Assembly: GCA_026706395.1 (NCBI GenBank)
Contig: JAPOYU010000167.1
Span: 1-41,074 of the forward strand
Source: Chloroflexota bacterium
GTDB taxonomy: Bacteria; Chloroflexota; Anaerolineae; Aggregatilineales; Phototrophicaceae
DNA length: 41,074 nt
Direction: 5' to 3'
The position numbers and the translations under genes are program-made. Below, in pieces: positions 1-9,400 of this stretch; within the stretch, counting starts at the first letter, position 1; every line of letters starts with the position of its first letter. The notes beneath the pieces are model-generated. The model was not told the origin of the DNA and ran no database searches. It worked only from the letters and a program-made list of their open reading frames with translations.

Positions 1-146
1 TCCAATATCAGGGCGCTTACGGCAACACCGAATGGCACCTGATGATGGCGGTGGCAACCATCGCGGTTATCCCCGTCTTGATCATCTTCATCTTCGGCCA
101 GCGCTACTTCGTCGAAGGCATCGCCACCACCGGCGTCAAAGGTTAG
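1..146 (+). CDS. Carbohydrate ABC transporter permease, C-terminal end (partial)
   Basis: Only the last 47 codons are in the window; the reading frame is open from base 3 to the TAG at 144-146. The visible residues hold one hydrophobic segment (around LMMAVATIAVIPVLIIFIF) followed by FGQRYFVEGIATTGVKG. That ending is characteristic of the MalG/LacG-type inner-membrane permease of sugar ABC importers. Such a protein forms the translocation channel with a MalF-type partner, a solute-binding protein and an ATPase, which would lie to the left of the window. The next gene starts 49 bp downstream on the same strand, so it may be cotranscribed. The family call rests on the tail motif alone. Confidence 0.8.
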   Translation, partial: QYQGAYGNTEWHLMMAVATIAVIPVLIIFIFGQRYFVEGIATTGVKG

Positions 147-195
147 TGTTCACCACGACGGCAGGGAAACAGGAAGCGTCATTCATTTTCAGCGC

Positions 196-1797
196 ATGAA
201 ATCCTTTTCCCGCCTCATCCTGCTGATCCTCTGCGTCACATTTTTGGCCGCCATCGGCAAGCTACCGCCCTTCGTTGATGTCAGCGAATCGGTCGGCATC
301 ACGGCCACGCATAACGGTTACTGGGAACTTTTCGAAGACGATTTTGCCAGCGGCTACCTGGGCATCGGCCAGGCCTGGGGCGATTATGACCGCGATGGCT
401 GGCTTGATCTATATGTGACGGGGAATCGCGATCCCAGCGTTTTGTACCGCAATAAGGGCGATGGCAGTTTTTCCGTTTCGGATTTGACGCCGCAGGTCGC
501 GCTGGCCGGGGTGGAAACCGGCGGCGCCGTGTGGGCCGATTATGACAACGATGGCTGGCTTGATCTCTATGTGCTGAATCACGGGGCCAACGTACTTTTC
601 CACAACGAGGCTGGGCGCGGTTTCACCGATGTGACCGCGCAGGCCGGCGTGGGGGATGCCGGCAAGGGCACGACGGCGACCTGGGGCGATTATGATGGCG
701 ACAGTTTCCTCGATCTTTACGTGGTGAATTGGTCCTGCTTCCCGGAATGCGGCGATCCCAATATCAGTCGCGAGCACGATGCCGCGCGCGACACGCTCTA
801 TCGCAACCGCGGCGATGGCAGCTTCGAGGATGTCACTGCTTTGCTGGAATACGATTTGCTGCTTGGCGCCGGCTTCAGCGCCAGCTTCGCGGATTACGAC
901 AACGATGGCGACCCGGACATCTACGTGGTCAATGACCAGTTCAAGAACATGCTCGGCAATATCCTCTGGCGGAATGACGGGGCCGGTTGTGGCGGCTGGT
1001 GTTTCAGCGAAGTCTCGATCGAAGCGGGCGCGCGCACCTTCATTCATGGCATGGGTTTGGCGGTCGGCGACTACGACAACGATCTCGACCTGGACTTTTA
1101 CTTCTCGGACATGGTGAATGGCATGGTGCTGCTGCAGAACCAGGGCGATGGCACCTTTGACGATATGGCGGACGAAGCCGGCGTCGTGGTGGGGCCGAGC
1201 AGCGCGGTCGGCTGGGGCACGATGTTCTTCGACTATGACAACGACAGTTGGCTCGATCTCTTCCTGACCGCGACCGAGTTCATCCAGTTTGATATCGAGA
1301 GCGGTCCCGAAGGCATGATGTTCGAATATCGCGATTTTCTGTTCCGCAATCGGGGCGATGGCAGCTTCGCTGATGAGACGCCGCGGGACTGGATCGACGA
1401 ATGGCGACCGAGCATGGGCTTGGCCTATGCCGATTACGACCGCGATGGCTTTGTCGATTTTGTCCTGGGCAACTGGAATGAGGGTTATCGTCTTTATCGC
1501 AATACGGGGGCTGAAGGGAAGGGCAACAATTGGCTGAACGTTCGCTTGCAAGGCGGCGGTGACATCAACCGGGACGCTATCGGCAGCCGCGTCTACTTAA
1601 GCACCGGGGACGGCCGTACGCTGATGCAGGAGGTGAAAGCCGGCTCAAGCCTGGGCGCGGGGAACGATATGGCGCTGCATTTCGGATTGGGTTCGGCGAT
1701 TATCAGCGAGATGCGCATCCGTTGGAGCAATGGCGCGGTGGAAACGCTCAGCGATGTCGCTGTCAATCAGTTCCTGGAAGTGGTTTATTCAGCTTAG
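196..1797 (+). CDS. Secreted FG-GAP/VCBS repeat protein with ASPIC/UnbV domain (CRTAC1-like)
   Basis: 533 residues. A hydrophobic N-terminus (RLILLILCVTFLAA) is a signal peptide or anchor. Seven calcium-loop motifs of the form DYDxDxxxD start near residues 63, 115, 165, 233, 292, 346 and 413. They are FG-GAP/VCBS blades, so a seven-bladed beta-propeller is expected. The C-terminal 100 residues (NNWLNVRLQG, GSRVYLSTGDG, then IRWSNG and VETL) match the ASPIC/UnbV domain that follows such repeats in CRTAC1-type proteins. The protein is probably exported and calcium-stabilised, with a role in adhesion or carbohydrate binding; the exact ligand is unknown. It lies 49 bp after a sugar permease gene, so a link to extracellular glycan use is possible but is inference. 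Confidence 0.85.
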   Translation: MKSFSRLILLILCVTFLAAIGKLPPFVDVSESVGITATHNGYWELFEDDFASGYLGIGQAWGDYDRDGWLDLYVTGNRDPSVLYRNKGDGSFSVSDLTPQVALAGVETGGAVWADYDNDGWLDLYVLNHGANVLFHNEAGRGFTDVTAQAGVGDAGKGTTATWGDYDGDSFLDLYVVNWSCFPECGDPNISREHDAARDTLYRNRGDGSFEDVTALLEYDLLLGAGFSASFADYDNDGDPDIYVVNDQFKNMLGNILWRNDGAGCGGWCFSEVSIEAGARTFIHGMGLAVGDYDNDLDLDFYFSDMVNGMVLLQNQGDGTFDDMADEAGVVVGPSSAVGWGTMFFDYDNDSWLDLFLTATEFIQFDIESGPEGMMFEYRDFLFRNRGDGSFADETPRDWIDEWRPSMGLAYADYDRDGFVDFVLGNWNEGYRLYRNTGAEGKGNNWLNVRLQGGGDINRDAIGSRVYLSTGDGRTLMQEVKAGSSLGAGNDMALHFGLGSAIISEMRIRWSNGAVETLSDVAVNQFLEVVYSA

Positions 1798-1811
1798 CGC
1801 CCGGTCGCGCT

Positions 1812-4800
1812 CTATTCTAAGGTCAGGTCCCAGGCTGAGACGCCAATGATGACGCCGCCATCTTTCACGAAGATCGCTGGCAGGATGTCGGCGGCATCGA
1901 AGCTCATGGGCTCGCCGATCGGCGAATCATTGAAATAGGCGCTCACGGTTCCATTTGATCGGTCATGGTCAAGCCGCAAGCGGGCGATCATGTTGTTGAC
2001 CGAGCGCTGGCTTATGACGTCGGCGACACCGTCCCGGTATAGCGCCAGGCTGATGACGGACGGCCCGACCTGCTGCACTTGGATGCCGGCGACGTTGTCC
2101 CCGCTGAGGTCTTGCAGGGCGATGCCGAAGTAGATATCCTCGCCGCTGACCAGGCCCGGATTGGTGTTGAGCAGGGTGATTTCCGTTTCCATGCCCGTTA
2201 TTCTGCGCGCTGCCTGATTGCCGAAGCTGCTCTCCATCAGATCGGCAGGCGGCGAGAGGACCAGCGTGTCGCCATCGGTGGCCTCCAGTTGACCCAGGCG
2301 CCAGGATCCGTTCTGTTGGCTGAAGCGAGCCGCGTCCCAGAATGGCGCCGCCAACGCGCTATTGAAGAGCTTGAGCAGGTTTTGCGAGCCAGTCAGACCT
2401 CCCGCTGGCAGGATGCGTGTGGGGATCGCTGTTGGCGCTTTCGTGTTCGCCAGGGTGGGAACGGCGGTGGGCGGCGTCGTTGGCGCTTCGGTGGCGGGCA
2501 GAGCGGTCTCGGCGATAGGAGCGGCGACTTCTTCAGCTGGTTCAGGCTCTTCCTGGGCAGGAGTTTGTGGCGAAGCGGCGATTTCAGCGGAGCGTTCCAC
2601 TGTGTTCTCATCCGATGTCGCCTCGTCTGATGCGGGCTCGCTGGGCGCTGCCGGATCGGGCATGACACCCGAAATGATGCGATCGAGATTGCCGCTGCCC
2701 GCCAGCGACAGCACGCCCCCGACAACCAGCACGATGCCGACCAGGAGCACTGCATTAAATAGCCAGCGGTTGCCCCTCGCGGGGCGCTCGCCGATTTCGT
2801 CATCCGGGGTGGGCTCGTCGACAGGTATGGCGTGCTGGTAGGGGATGGGCGCTTCTTCTATCGGCTCGGGTTCGGGCGGCGGCTCCGGCTCTTCGGGCAG
2901 AGCTTCAACAACGCGGTACCAATGGCGGAAGAGCGGGTATGCCGGATTGCGATCGATGAACATGGCTTTGAAGTGTTCATCCATAGCTTCGAGCTTTTGG
3001 CTGCGGCGCCTATCGCCCTGGTAGATGTTGAGGAAGGCTTCGTAGGTATCGCGCCAGCCCAGCATCATCTGCGCGTGCTTGTAGCCGAGCAAGTCTTCAG
3101 TTATATCGGCCTGCCAGCCGATTGCGTCGCGGATGCTCGGCAGTGGATCATCAGTCTGACGGTCAATATCTTGCAGCAAGCTACGCCGCTTCACGCTGAG
3201 TTCAGCGAGCGCCGCGTTAAGTTCGTTCAGCCAACTGCGGTAGTTTTCCAGGCGGATGCCGGCATTGGATTCTGCTTCGGTGATGCCGCGCAGGACTTCG
3301 TCGATTTTGTTGCCAGCGGAACGAAACTCGGCATCGGCCCAATCTTGCAAGGCCGTTTCCAGCGCGCGCAGGCTTTGGACGACGGGCGCGAGCAAACGCG
3401 ACTCGGGGTTGCTGTCCAGTTGACGCGCCAGTTCGGCAAGGCTGTCGACGATATGCGGTCCGCTGACCTCGTTTAAGATGGATTCGGCATTGAGCAGGCT
3501 TTCCCGCTTGGCGATGTATTCATCCAGCTTGCGCAGGGCGATATGACGCTCGGCCAAGTCCGGCAGAGTCCGCAATGCGGCGGCCTGCCAAAAGCGCGCA
3601 TCGTCAATTGCGCCGTCATGGGCGTCGAGCACGCCGGATAGAATGTATTGCGCGAACAGGATGCGCAAGGCGGCTGTGTTGTTCTTGGCGAATAATTGCA
3701 CCAAGCCCTGACTCATCGCCTTGAGGTAAGTCTCGGTGCTTGGCATCTGCGTGGCGAAACCATTGATCGCGCGGTTCTCATTGTCGGTGAAGAGGTCTTC
3801 GATATCCAGCAGAGCCTTGGACGTGCGGTCCTCACTTTCGACGCCGTTGCGCTCCACCCAGTCGCGCATTACGCGTGACAGTTTCCAAAGCCGCTGGGCG
3901 ATGAATTGCTCGCTCTCGCTGCGCGCTATCTCCAGCGCTTGCTGCCCAAGTCGCTGTGCGTCAGCCAGTGTGCCCTGGTCAAAGGCGGCCCAGCCGTCGG
4001 CCAGCGTCCGGCCCAGATGCCCGGGCACGGAATGTCGCTCAACGTAGTTCGCATTTTCGAGCACGCTTCGAAGCTGATGAAACCAATTCGATAGCGTGGG
4101 GCTTATCACATGAACGGCGCCGGCGGCCTCTTCCAGCGCGGCGGTGGCCTCGGCTTTGTCTCCCGCCACTATGACGTCTCGGTAACGTTTCCAGGCGATT
4201 TGCGCGGTCTCGATACCGGCGATCATCTCAATCAGCTTCTCGTCGAACAGTTGCCCGGCGAAGGGCGTCAGTTCGTCGTGTTTCGCCCGCAGCCACTTTT
4301 CCAGATCGGAGCCATCAGCGGCCGGCACATAGGTTTGGCCCGTCCGCAGGATCTCGTAGAGCAGGCTGAGAAAGTCCTCGACCTTAACCCAGGCCGGGTT
4401 GGCCGGGTCAATGGCGCGGCTGGCATCCAGCGCGGACAAGGCGTCTCGGGGATTATTCGCCGCTTGCGCGCCGATGATGTCCATATTCTCCGTCAGCGCA
4501 ATTGACGCGTTCAACGCGCGCGTCAAGGCATTCACGGGCAGGCGGCGTTCGGGGCGCTCTACTTGACCGCTGATAGCTTGAAGGTTTGCATTCAAGCCGT
4601 TCAAGCCTTCGACTACTTCGCTGTATACATCTTTAAGCGCTGCGGCGCCGGGATCATCCATCTCGGCGGCATGCTTCAAGGCTCGGTTGACGCCGGCCAG
4701 GATACCCTGCGCTTCTTCAAGCGCTAGGCCTTCGGTCTCAAGTTGGGCAATGGCCGTTTGAACACGCAGGAGATTCGGTTGCAGGAGTGTTACATCGGGG

Positions 4801-6080
4801 AAACGCGCGGAAACGCGCTCCGCCATGCGCCATTCCAGGCTGCGGACCGCCTCGGCGGTTGAGTCACCGAGCAAGAGCAGATGCGCCGCCTTGTCGGGGC
4901 GGTAGTTGAAGAGTTGCTCTGTCGCCTCGCCGACCGATGATGGTATGTCTTGCCGATGGCTGTCGGCGAGCAGCAAACACCAGTCGAGCAGCAAGTGCGC
5001 CAGACCGGCGGTTTTGCTGCCGGCGCGATCGCGCAATTCCGAAAGCAGTTCAGCCGCGCTCGCCCAGTGCCTCCCCCGCATGTAAATCTTCACGGCATCG
5101 AGATCGGCCGCGACTTCCAGGTCGCGAAGACGATCGATGATCTCCTGGTTGGTATTGCGGGCGGCGGGATAGGCCGGGTTGTGGCGCATGGCAGCCTGCA
5201 GATTGGCTTGTAAGGCGAGCAGATCATTACGGCTCAGATCTTGCGCCTTGAGCTTGTCGATGGTGCGCCTGACTATAGCATTGCGGTCGTGCTCGAGCGG
5301 CGTGCGGAAACGGAGCAGGTCGGCATTTACTTCGCTCATTGAAGCGTAGCGATAGCGCAAATTCGGATGGACGGCGCGCGTGACGATTGCCTGCAAGCGC
5401 GGGTCAATCGCTTGGCTGTCCTGGTGAAAGTCGACTTGGAATTCGGCATCGCCATCGCGAGGCACCTCGACACGACGGCCGCCGGAGAGAATGAAATAGA
5501 GCAGCTCTCCCAGTTGATAGATATCGCTCTGGCGGCTGATGCCTTGCATCGTCACCTCGTCGCCTTCGAGGAAGACGGCGTTGCCCCAATCGATCACCTT
5601 TAGTTCATAGGTTTCGCGATTCCAGAAAAGGTGCTTGGCGTCCACATCGTTGTAGACGATGTCGTTGTCGTGCGCAGTCCGCAGCAGGTTTATCAGACGA
5701 CCGACGATCTCCACCATCTCCAGGATAGGCAGGCGCTGCTGCATACTGGCGAGGCGCACAACATCGTCGGCGATAATCACGCCCTCGGCGCGTTCCATGA
5801 CGATGTATTGATGCGGCATGCCGCCGACGAAGAACTGGCCGTTGCCGAGCAACTCGGTCAGGACGGGGTGCCCGGCGAGCCGCGTCAAGGCTTCACGTTC
5901 GTTGATGATGCTGACTTCCTGGCCGGCGCGGATGGGCGGGGCGTCGTTGGGGTTGGGCCGCTTAATCACGACCGGGCGTTCGTCGGCTTTGGTATCAACT
6001 GCGCGCAATGTCTCGCCAGAGCGGCCGCGTGGGTAAATATAGTTGTAGCGATAGCGGTTATCAAACAAGCTGTCCGCCAT
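1812..6080 (-). CDS. Giant Ser/Thr kinase-like membrane protein with extracytoplasmic C-terminal domain
   Basis: 1422 residues from the ATG at 6080, which has GAGG 9 nt upstream; the frame stays open to 6173, so a longer start cannot be excluded. Residues about 10-265 are a protein-kinase fold: Gly-rich loop GRSGETLRAVD, lysine K40 in VVIK, catalytic loop YND with D145, DWG with D164, and SDIYQLG at 185-191. The usual HRD is YND, and the catalytic-loop Asn that binds metal is His (H150), so activity is uncertain. A long helical region of roughly 800 residues follows. One membrane segment (about 1105-1128, VLLVGIVLVVGGVLSLAG) leads to a Pro/Ala/Glu/Thr-rich linker and a C-terminal beta-rich domain of about 190 residues resembling a LamG-like fold. 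Expected topology is cytosolic kinase and outside sensor. The substrate is unknown. It is tail-to-tail with the FG-GAP gene. Confidence 0.75.
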   Translation of the reverse strand: MADSLFDNRYRYNYIYPRGRSGETLRAVDTKADERPVVIKRPNPNDAPPIRAGQEVSIINEREALTRLAGHPVLTELLGNGQFFVGGMPHQYIVMERAEGVIIADDVVRLASMQQRLPILEMVEIVGRLINLLRTAHDNDIVYNDVDAKHLFWNRETYELKVIDWGNAVFLEGDEVTMQGISRQSDIYQLGELLYFILSGGRRVEVPRDGDAEFQVDFHQDSQAIDPRLQAIVTRAVHPNLRYRYASMSEVNADLLRFRTPLEHDRNAIVRRTIDKLKAQDLSRNDLLALQANLQAAMRHNPAYPAARNTNQEIIDRLRDLEVAADLDAVKIYMRGRHWASAAELLSELRDRAGSKTAGLAHLLLDWCLLLADSHRQDIPSSVGEATEQLFNYRPDKAAHLLLLGDSTAEAVRSLEWRMAERVSARFPDVTLLQPNLLRVQTAIAQLETEGLALEEAQGILAGVNRALKHAAEMDDPGAAALKDVYSEVVEGLNGLNANLQAISGQVERPERRLPVNALTRALNASIALTENMDIIGAQAANNPRDALSALDASRAIDPANPAWVKVEDFLSLLYEILRTGQTYVPAADGSDLEKWLRAKHDELTPFAGQLFDEKLIEMIAGIETAQIAWKRYRDVIVAGDKAEATAALEEAAGAVHVISPTLSNWFHQLRSVLENANYVERHSVPGHLGRTLADGWAAFDQGTLADAQRLGQQALEIARSESEQFIAQRLWKLSRVMRDWVERNGVESEDRTSKALLDIEDLFTDNENRAINGFATQMPSTETYLKAMSQGLVQLFAKNNTAALRILFAQYILSGVLDAHDGAIDDARFWQAAALRTLPDLAERHIALRKLDEYIAKRESLLNAESILNEVSGPHIVDSLAELARQLDSNPESRLLAPVVQSLRALETALQDWADAEFRSAGNKIDEVLRGITEAESNAGIRLENYRSWLNELNAALAELSVKRRSLLQDIDRQTDDPLPSIRDAIGWQADITEDLLGYKHAQMMLGWRDTYEAFLNIYQGDRRRSQKLEAMDEHFKAMFIDRNPAYPLFRHWYRVVEALPEEPEPPPEPEPIEEAPIPYQHAIPVDEPTPDDEIGERPARGNRWLFNAVLLVGIVLVVGGVLSLAGSGNLDRIISGVMPDPAAPSEPASDEATSDENTVERSAEIAASPQTPAQEEPEPAEEVAAPIAETALPATEAPTTPPTAVPTLANTKAPTAIPTRILPAGGLTGSQNLLKLFNSALAAPFWDAARFSQQNGSWRLGQLEATDGDTLVLSPPADLMESSFGNQAARRITGMETEITLLNTNPGLVSGEDIYFGIALQDLSGDNVAGIQVQQVGPSVISLALYRDGVADVISQRSVNNMIARLRLDHDRSNGTVSAYFNDSPIGEPMSFDAADILPAIFVKDGGVIIGVSAWDLTLE

Positions 6081-6428
6081 AGTGATTTGCCTCAGCGGCT
6101 GTTCAGCAATCGCCATTGTTTGCGCAGATCTCTGTACATCAACAGTTCGTCGCGTCAACACGCGCATACCCAACCGGCCGCCGCGCGAGTGTCTTCTGGT
6201 TGCCCGCCATCATGCGGACGCTGGCCCTTGTAGCGGCGTCAAGCCAAGCGAATACGCTACAAGGCTGACTTCCATTGTAGGTTGATTCGGGGGACGCGCA
6301 AGGAATATAGCGCAAAGTTATTGGCGCGCAGTCTTGAGCCGGTCGACTCGACTAGGCAAATATTCCGCGCATGTGTATAACTGAAAGTGATTCTCCGCCG
6401 ACCAAATCCGATGAATTGATAATCCACT
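6081..6428. other. Divergent intergenic region between kinase-like and YfhO-flippase genes
   Basis: 348 bp between two head-to-head genes must carry both promoters. The only clear structure is a perfect 10-bp inverted repeat (see 6226-6264). The right part is AT-richer and contains a TATAAC-like hexamer near 6375 and GATAAT at 6417-6422, just before the ATG at 6429. No complete -35/-10 pair could be assigned with confidence, and no gene was recognised. Confidence 0.4.
6226..6264. repeat. Perfect 10-bp inverted repeat (possible operator or hairpin)
   Basis: CCTTGTAGCG at 6226-6235 is matched by its reverse complement CGCTACAAGG at 6255-6264, with a 19-nt spacer. It sits 146 bp upstream of the kinase-like start and 164 bp upstream of the YfhO-flippase start. 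It has no T-run on either side, so it is not an intrinsic terminator. A binding site for a dimeric regulator or a 5'-UTR stem are both possible. Confidence 0.5.
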
Positions 6429-9400
6429 ATGTCACTGCGCCAGAACATCGCTTCCGACCTCCTGCTCATCGTGTTTCTGCTGCTAGCGCCGCTGCTGATG
6501 TTCCATCAGCAGACGCTTGGCGGCCGGACGCTGCTGCCGAGCGAAAATATTTATCAGCATCTGCCATATTCCGCTTATCGCGATGTTGTGAAGGCGCCGG
6601 CAGTCCCGCATAATCACTTGCTCTCGGACATGGTGCTGCAGAATTATCAGTGGAAGCGATTCATCCGGGCGCAGATCGCGGAAGGGGAGATCCCGTTGTG
6701 GAACCCCCATCTCTTCGCCGGCGTGCCTTTCTTCGCAGCCGGCCAGCACTCCGCTTTGTATCCGCTGAGCGTCATCTATTACGTCATGCCTTTGAGCGCG
6801 GCCTACGGCTGGTTCATTCTTGTCAATTTGTGGCTGGCTGGCGTCTTCATGGCCGGCTATATGCGCGCCATCGGCATTAATCGAGCGGGAGCGGCTCTGG
6901 CTGGCTTGGTCTATCAGCTTTCGGGTTTCATGGTCGCCAGCGTAGTTTTCCCGATGATAGTGGCGGCGGCGGTTTGGCTGCCGCTGATCCTATGGATGAT
7001 TGAGAATATCCTGCTGGGACGCAGCCCGTGGTTCTTGCGCGGCACGGCTTTGCTTTGGGTCGTCGTCGGCGCGGTGGCGGTCGGCTGCAATGCCCTGGCC
7101 GGGCATATCGAACTGACGATTTACACCTTGCTCATATCCGGGTACTACGCCGCTTCCCGCTTGATCTGGGGGTGCCTGGGGCGCTGGCGCGAGACGGGAA
7201 GTTTTCCGCTGCGCTGGCTGGCGAGATCGTCGCTGTGGCTGCTGCTGCTCGTGTTGCTGGGTCTGGGTTTAGCCGCCTTGCAGTTGATGCCGCTCTATGA
7301 ATTCGTGGGCAGCAATTGGCGGGCGGAGCGTTCCAGCCTGGAGACGGTGCTGGGTTATGCGCATGCGCCGCGCGACGTGCTGCAATTCCTTTTGCCGAAC
7401 TTCTATGGCAATCCGGCGCATCACAGCTATACCGATGCCTTCAGCGGTGCGCTGATCACGGACCTGCGCAACACGGCCGGGGGGGCGATCGAGCGAATCG
7501 AGTGGGGCGTCAAGAACTACGTCGAAGGCGCGCTCTACTTGGGCATCGCGCCCTTGGCGCTGGCCGCCTACGCGGTTCTGGCCGGTTTGCGGCGCCGAAG
7601 AGAGCAAGTCGGCCATATCATCCTGTTCGCGTTGCTGGCGCTGGTGGCGCTGTCCTTCATGTTTGGCATGCCGACCTACAGTTTGCTTTACCAACTGCCG
7701 GGCATGAATCAGTTGAATACGCCTTTTCGCTGGGTCTATGCGCTGAGTCTGTCCATCGCAGTCTTGGCTGGCATAGGCCTGCATCTCTTGGCGCGGCGAG
7801 AACGATGGGCGCTGTTCATCGGCGTGATTACGCTAAGCGCAGGACTTGTGACAGCTGCGGCAACCCTTGTCGCCCATGCCTCATTTGAACAGTTCGCGCC
7901 GTTCTTTGATCGCATCGTGGCGGAGATGGCGCATGCGGATGGCGCCTTCGCCGATGGGCGTATGTTCTACAGTTATCAACTGCCGCAGGTGCAGATTTTG
8001 ACGGCGCTGCTGCTGGCTTCCGGCGTCGTATTTCTGTTGGCGGCCTGGGCGCGCGGCCGAGTCTGGATGCTGCTGGCTTTGGCATTGACGGCGCTTGATC
8101 TCCTCGTGGCCTCCTACGGCTTCAACCCGGCCAGTGATCCGGCGCTGCTGGATTTCACGCCGCCGGCGGTCGAGTACCTGCAGGGGCAGGCGGGCCCATT
8201 CCGCGTGACGAGTTTGGAAAGCCAGACTAACGGACGCATTCTGCATCCCAATACCGGCCTGGAATATGGCTTGGACGACATCCGTGGTTACGACAGCATC
8301 ATTCCGGAAAGTTTTGTGGCGACGATGCGGGCGCTGCAGCCGCAGCACATGCTGAAGTTCAATCAAATCGCGCCTTTAAGCACGGCGCCGGAACTCAATC
8401 ATGGCGGCTATGAGCGAACATTGATGTCGGATCTGCTCAGCTTGTTCAACGTCCGCTATGTCTTGACCGCGCCGGACTTTGAAATGCGTATATCGGGCTG
8501 GAAAGATGTCTACCGACAGGAAGTGACGATCTGGGAGAACGAGTTCGTCATGCCGCGCGCATTTACCGTCGACAAGGCCGATTGGGACGGGCGCTGGCTG
8601 GCGGAAATGGGCGGCGGCTTCAACTTCGGCGAGCTTGGCATATTGGCGGGCGGCATGAAGATCCCGGCTTATCAGCCGGCTGACATCACGCGCGATACAG
8701 GGCGCGAGAAGTTCATAGATCTGCGTATCGAGCAGGACAGTTGGCTGGTTGTCAGCGAGACCTATATGCCGGGCTGGCGCGCCTTCGCCCGCCCGCGGGG
8801 GGGAGGCGAAGATGCGGAATTCGGCTTGGCTGTCCGGCTGGTGCTGGCGAACTTCCAAGGGGTTGAACTGCCGGCGGGAGACTGGACACTGCGCTTGGTG
8901 TATAGCCCGGAGAGCGTGCATTTGGGCATGTTCACCTCGTCGCTCAGCGTCGCGCTGATCGTGTTTATGGTGGCTGGCTGGTTCTGGCGCGCCACTATCG
9001 GCTTAAATACGGCGGCTTCCTCCGGCGTTGCCAGGGTCGCGCGGAACAGCGTCGCGCCGATACTGCTGAACCTGTTCAATCGCGGGATCGATATGGTTTT
9101 CGCCATTGTCATGTACCGGCTGCTGCTGCCGATGGAAGTGGGCATTTACAACTTCGCCATCGTGCTCTTCGTCGCTTTTGATATCTTCACCAATTTCGGC
9201 CTGGACGTCTTGCTGATCCGCGAGGTATCGCAGCAGCATAGGCGCGCCGGTCGCTATTTGTACAATTCTTCCTTCTTTCGACTGGTCTTAAGCGCTGCTG
9301 GGGCGCCGCTGCTGGCGGGTTTGCTGCTGATCTGGCAGAGCTCGGGCGCGGAGGCGATCAGCGGCGAGGGATTGCTCGCCATCGGCCTGCTCTATATCGG

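Noticed and set aside
409..1551. Long open frame (380 codons) on the minus strand inside the FG-GAP gene
   Set aside because: It is the antisense shadow of the repetitive GAT-TAT-GAC codons of the calcium loops; no ribosome site, no family pattern, and the plus-strand protein is unmistakable.
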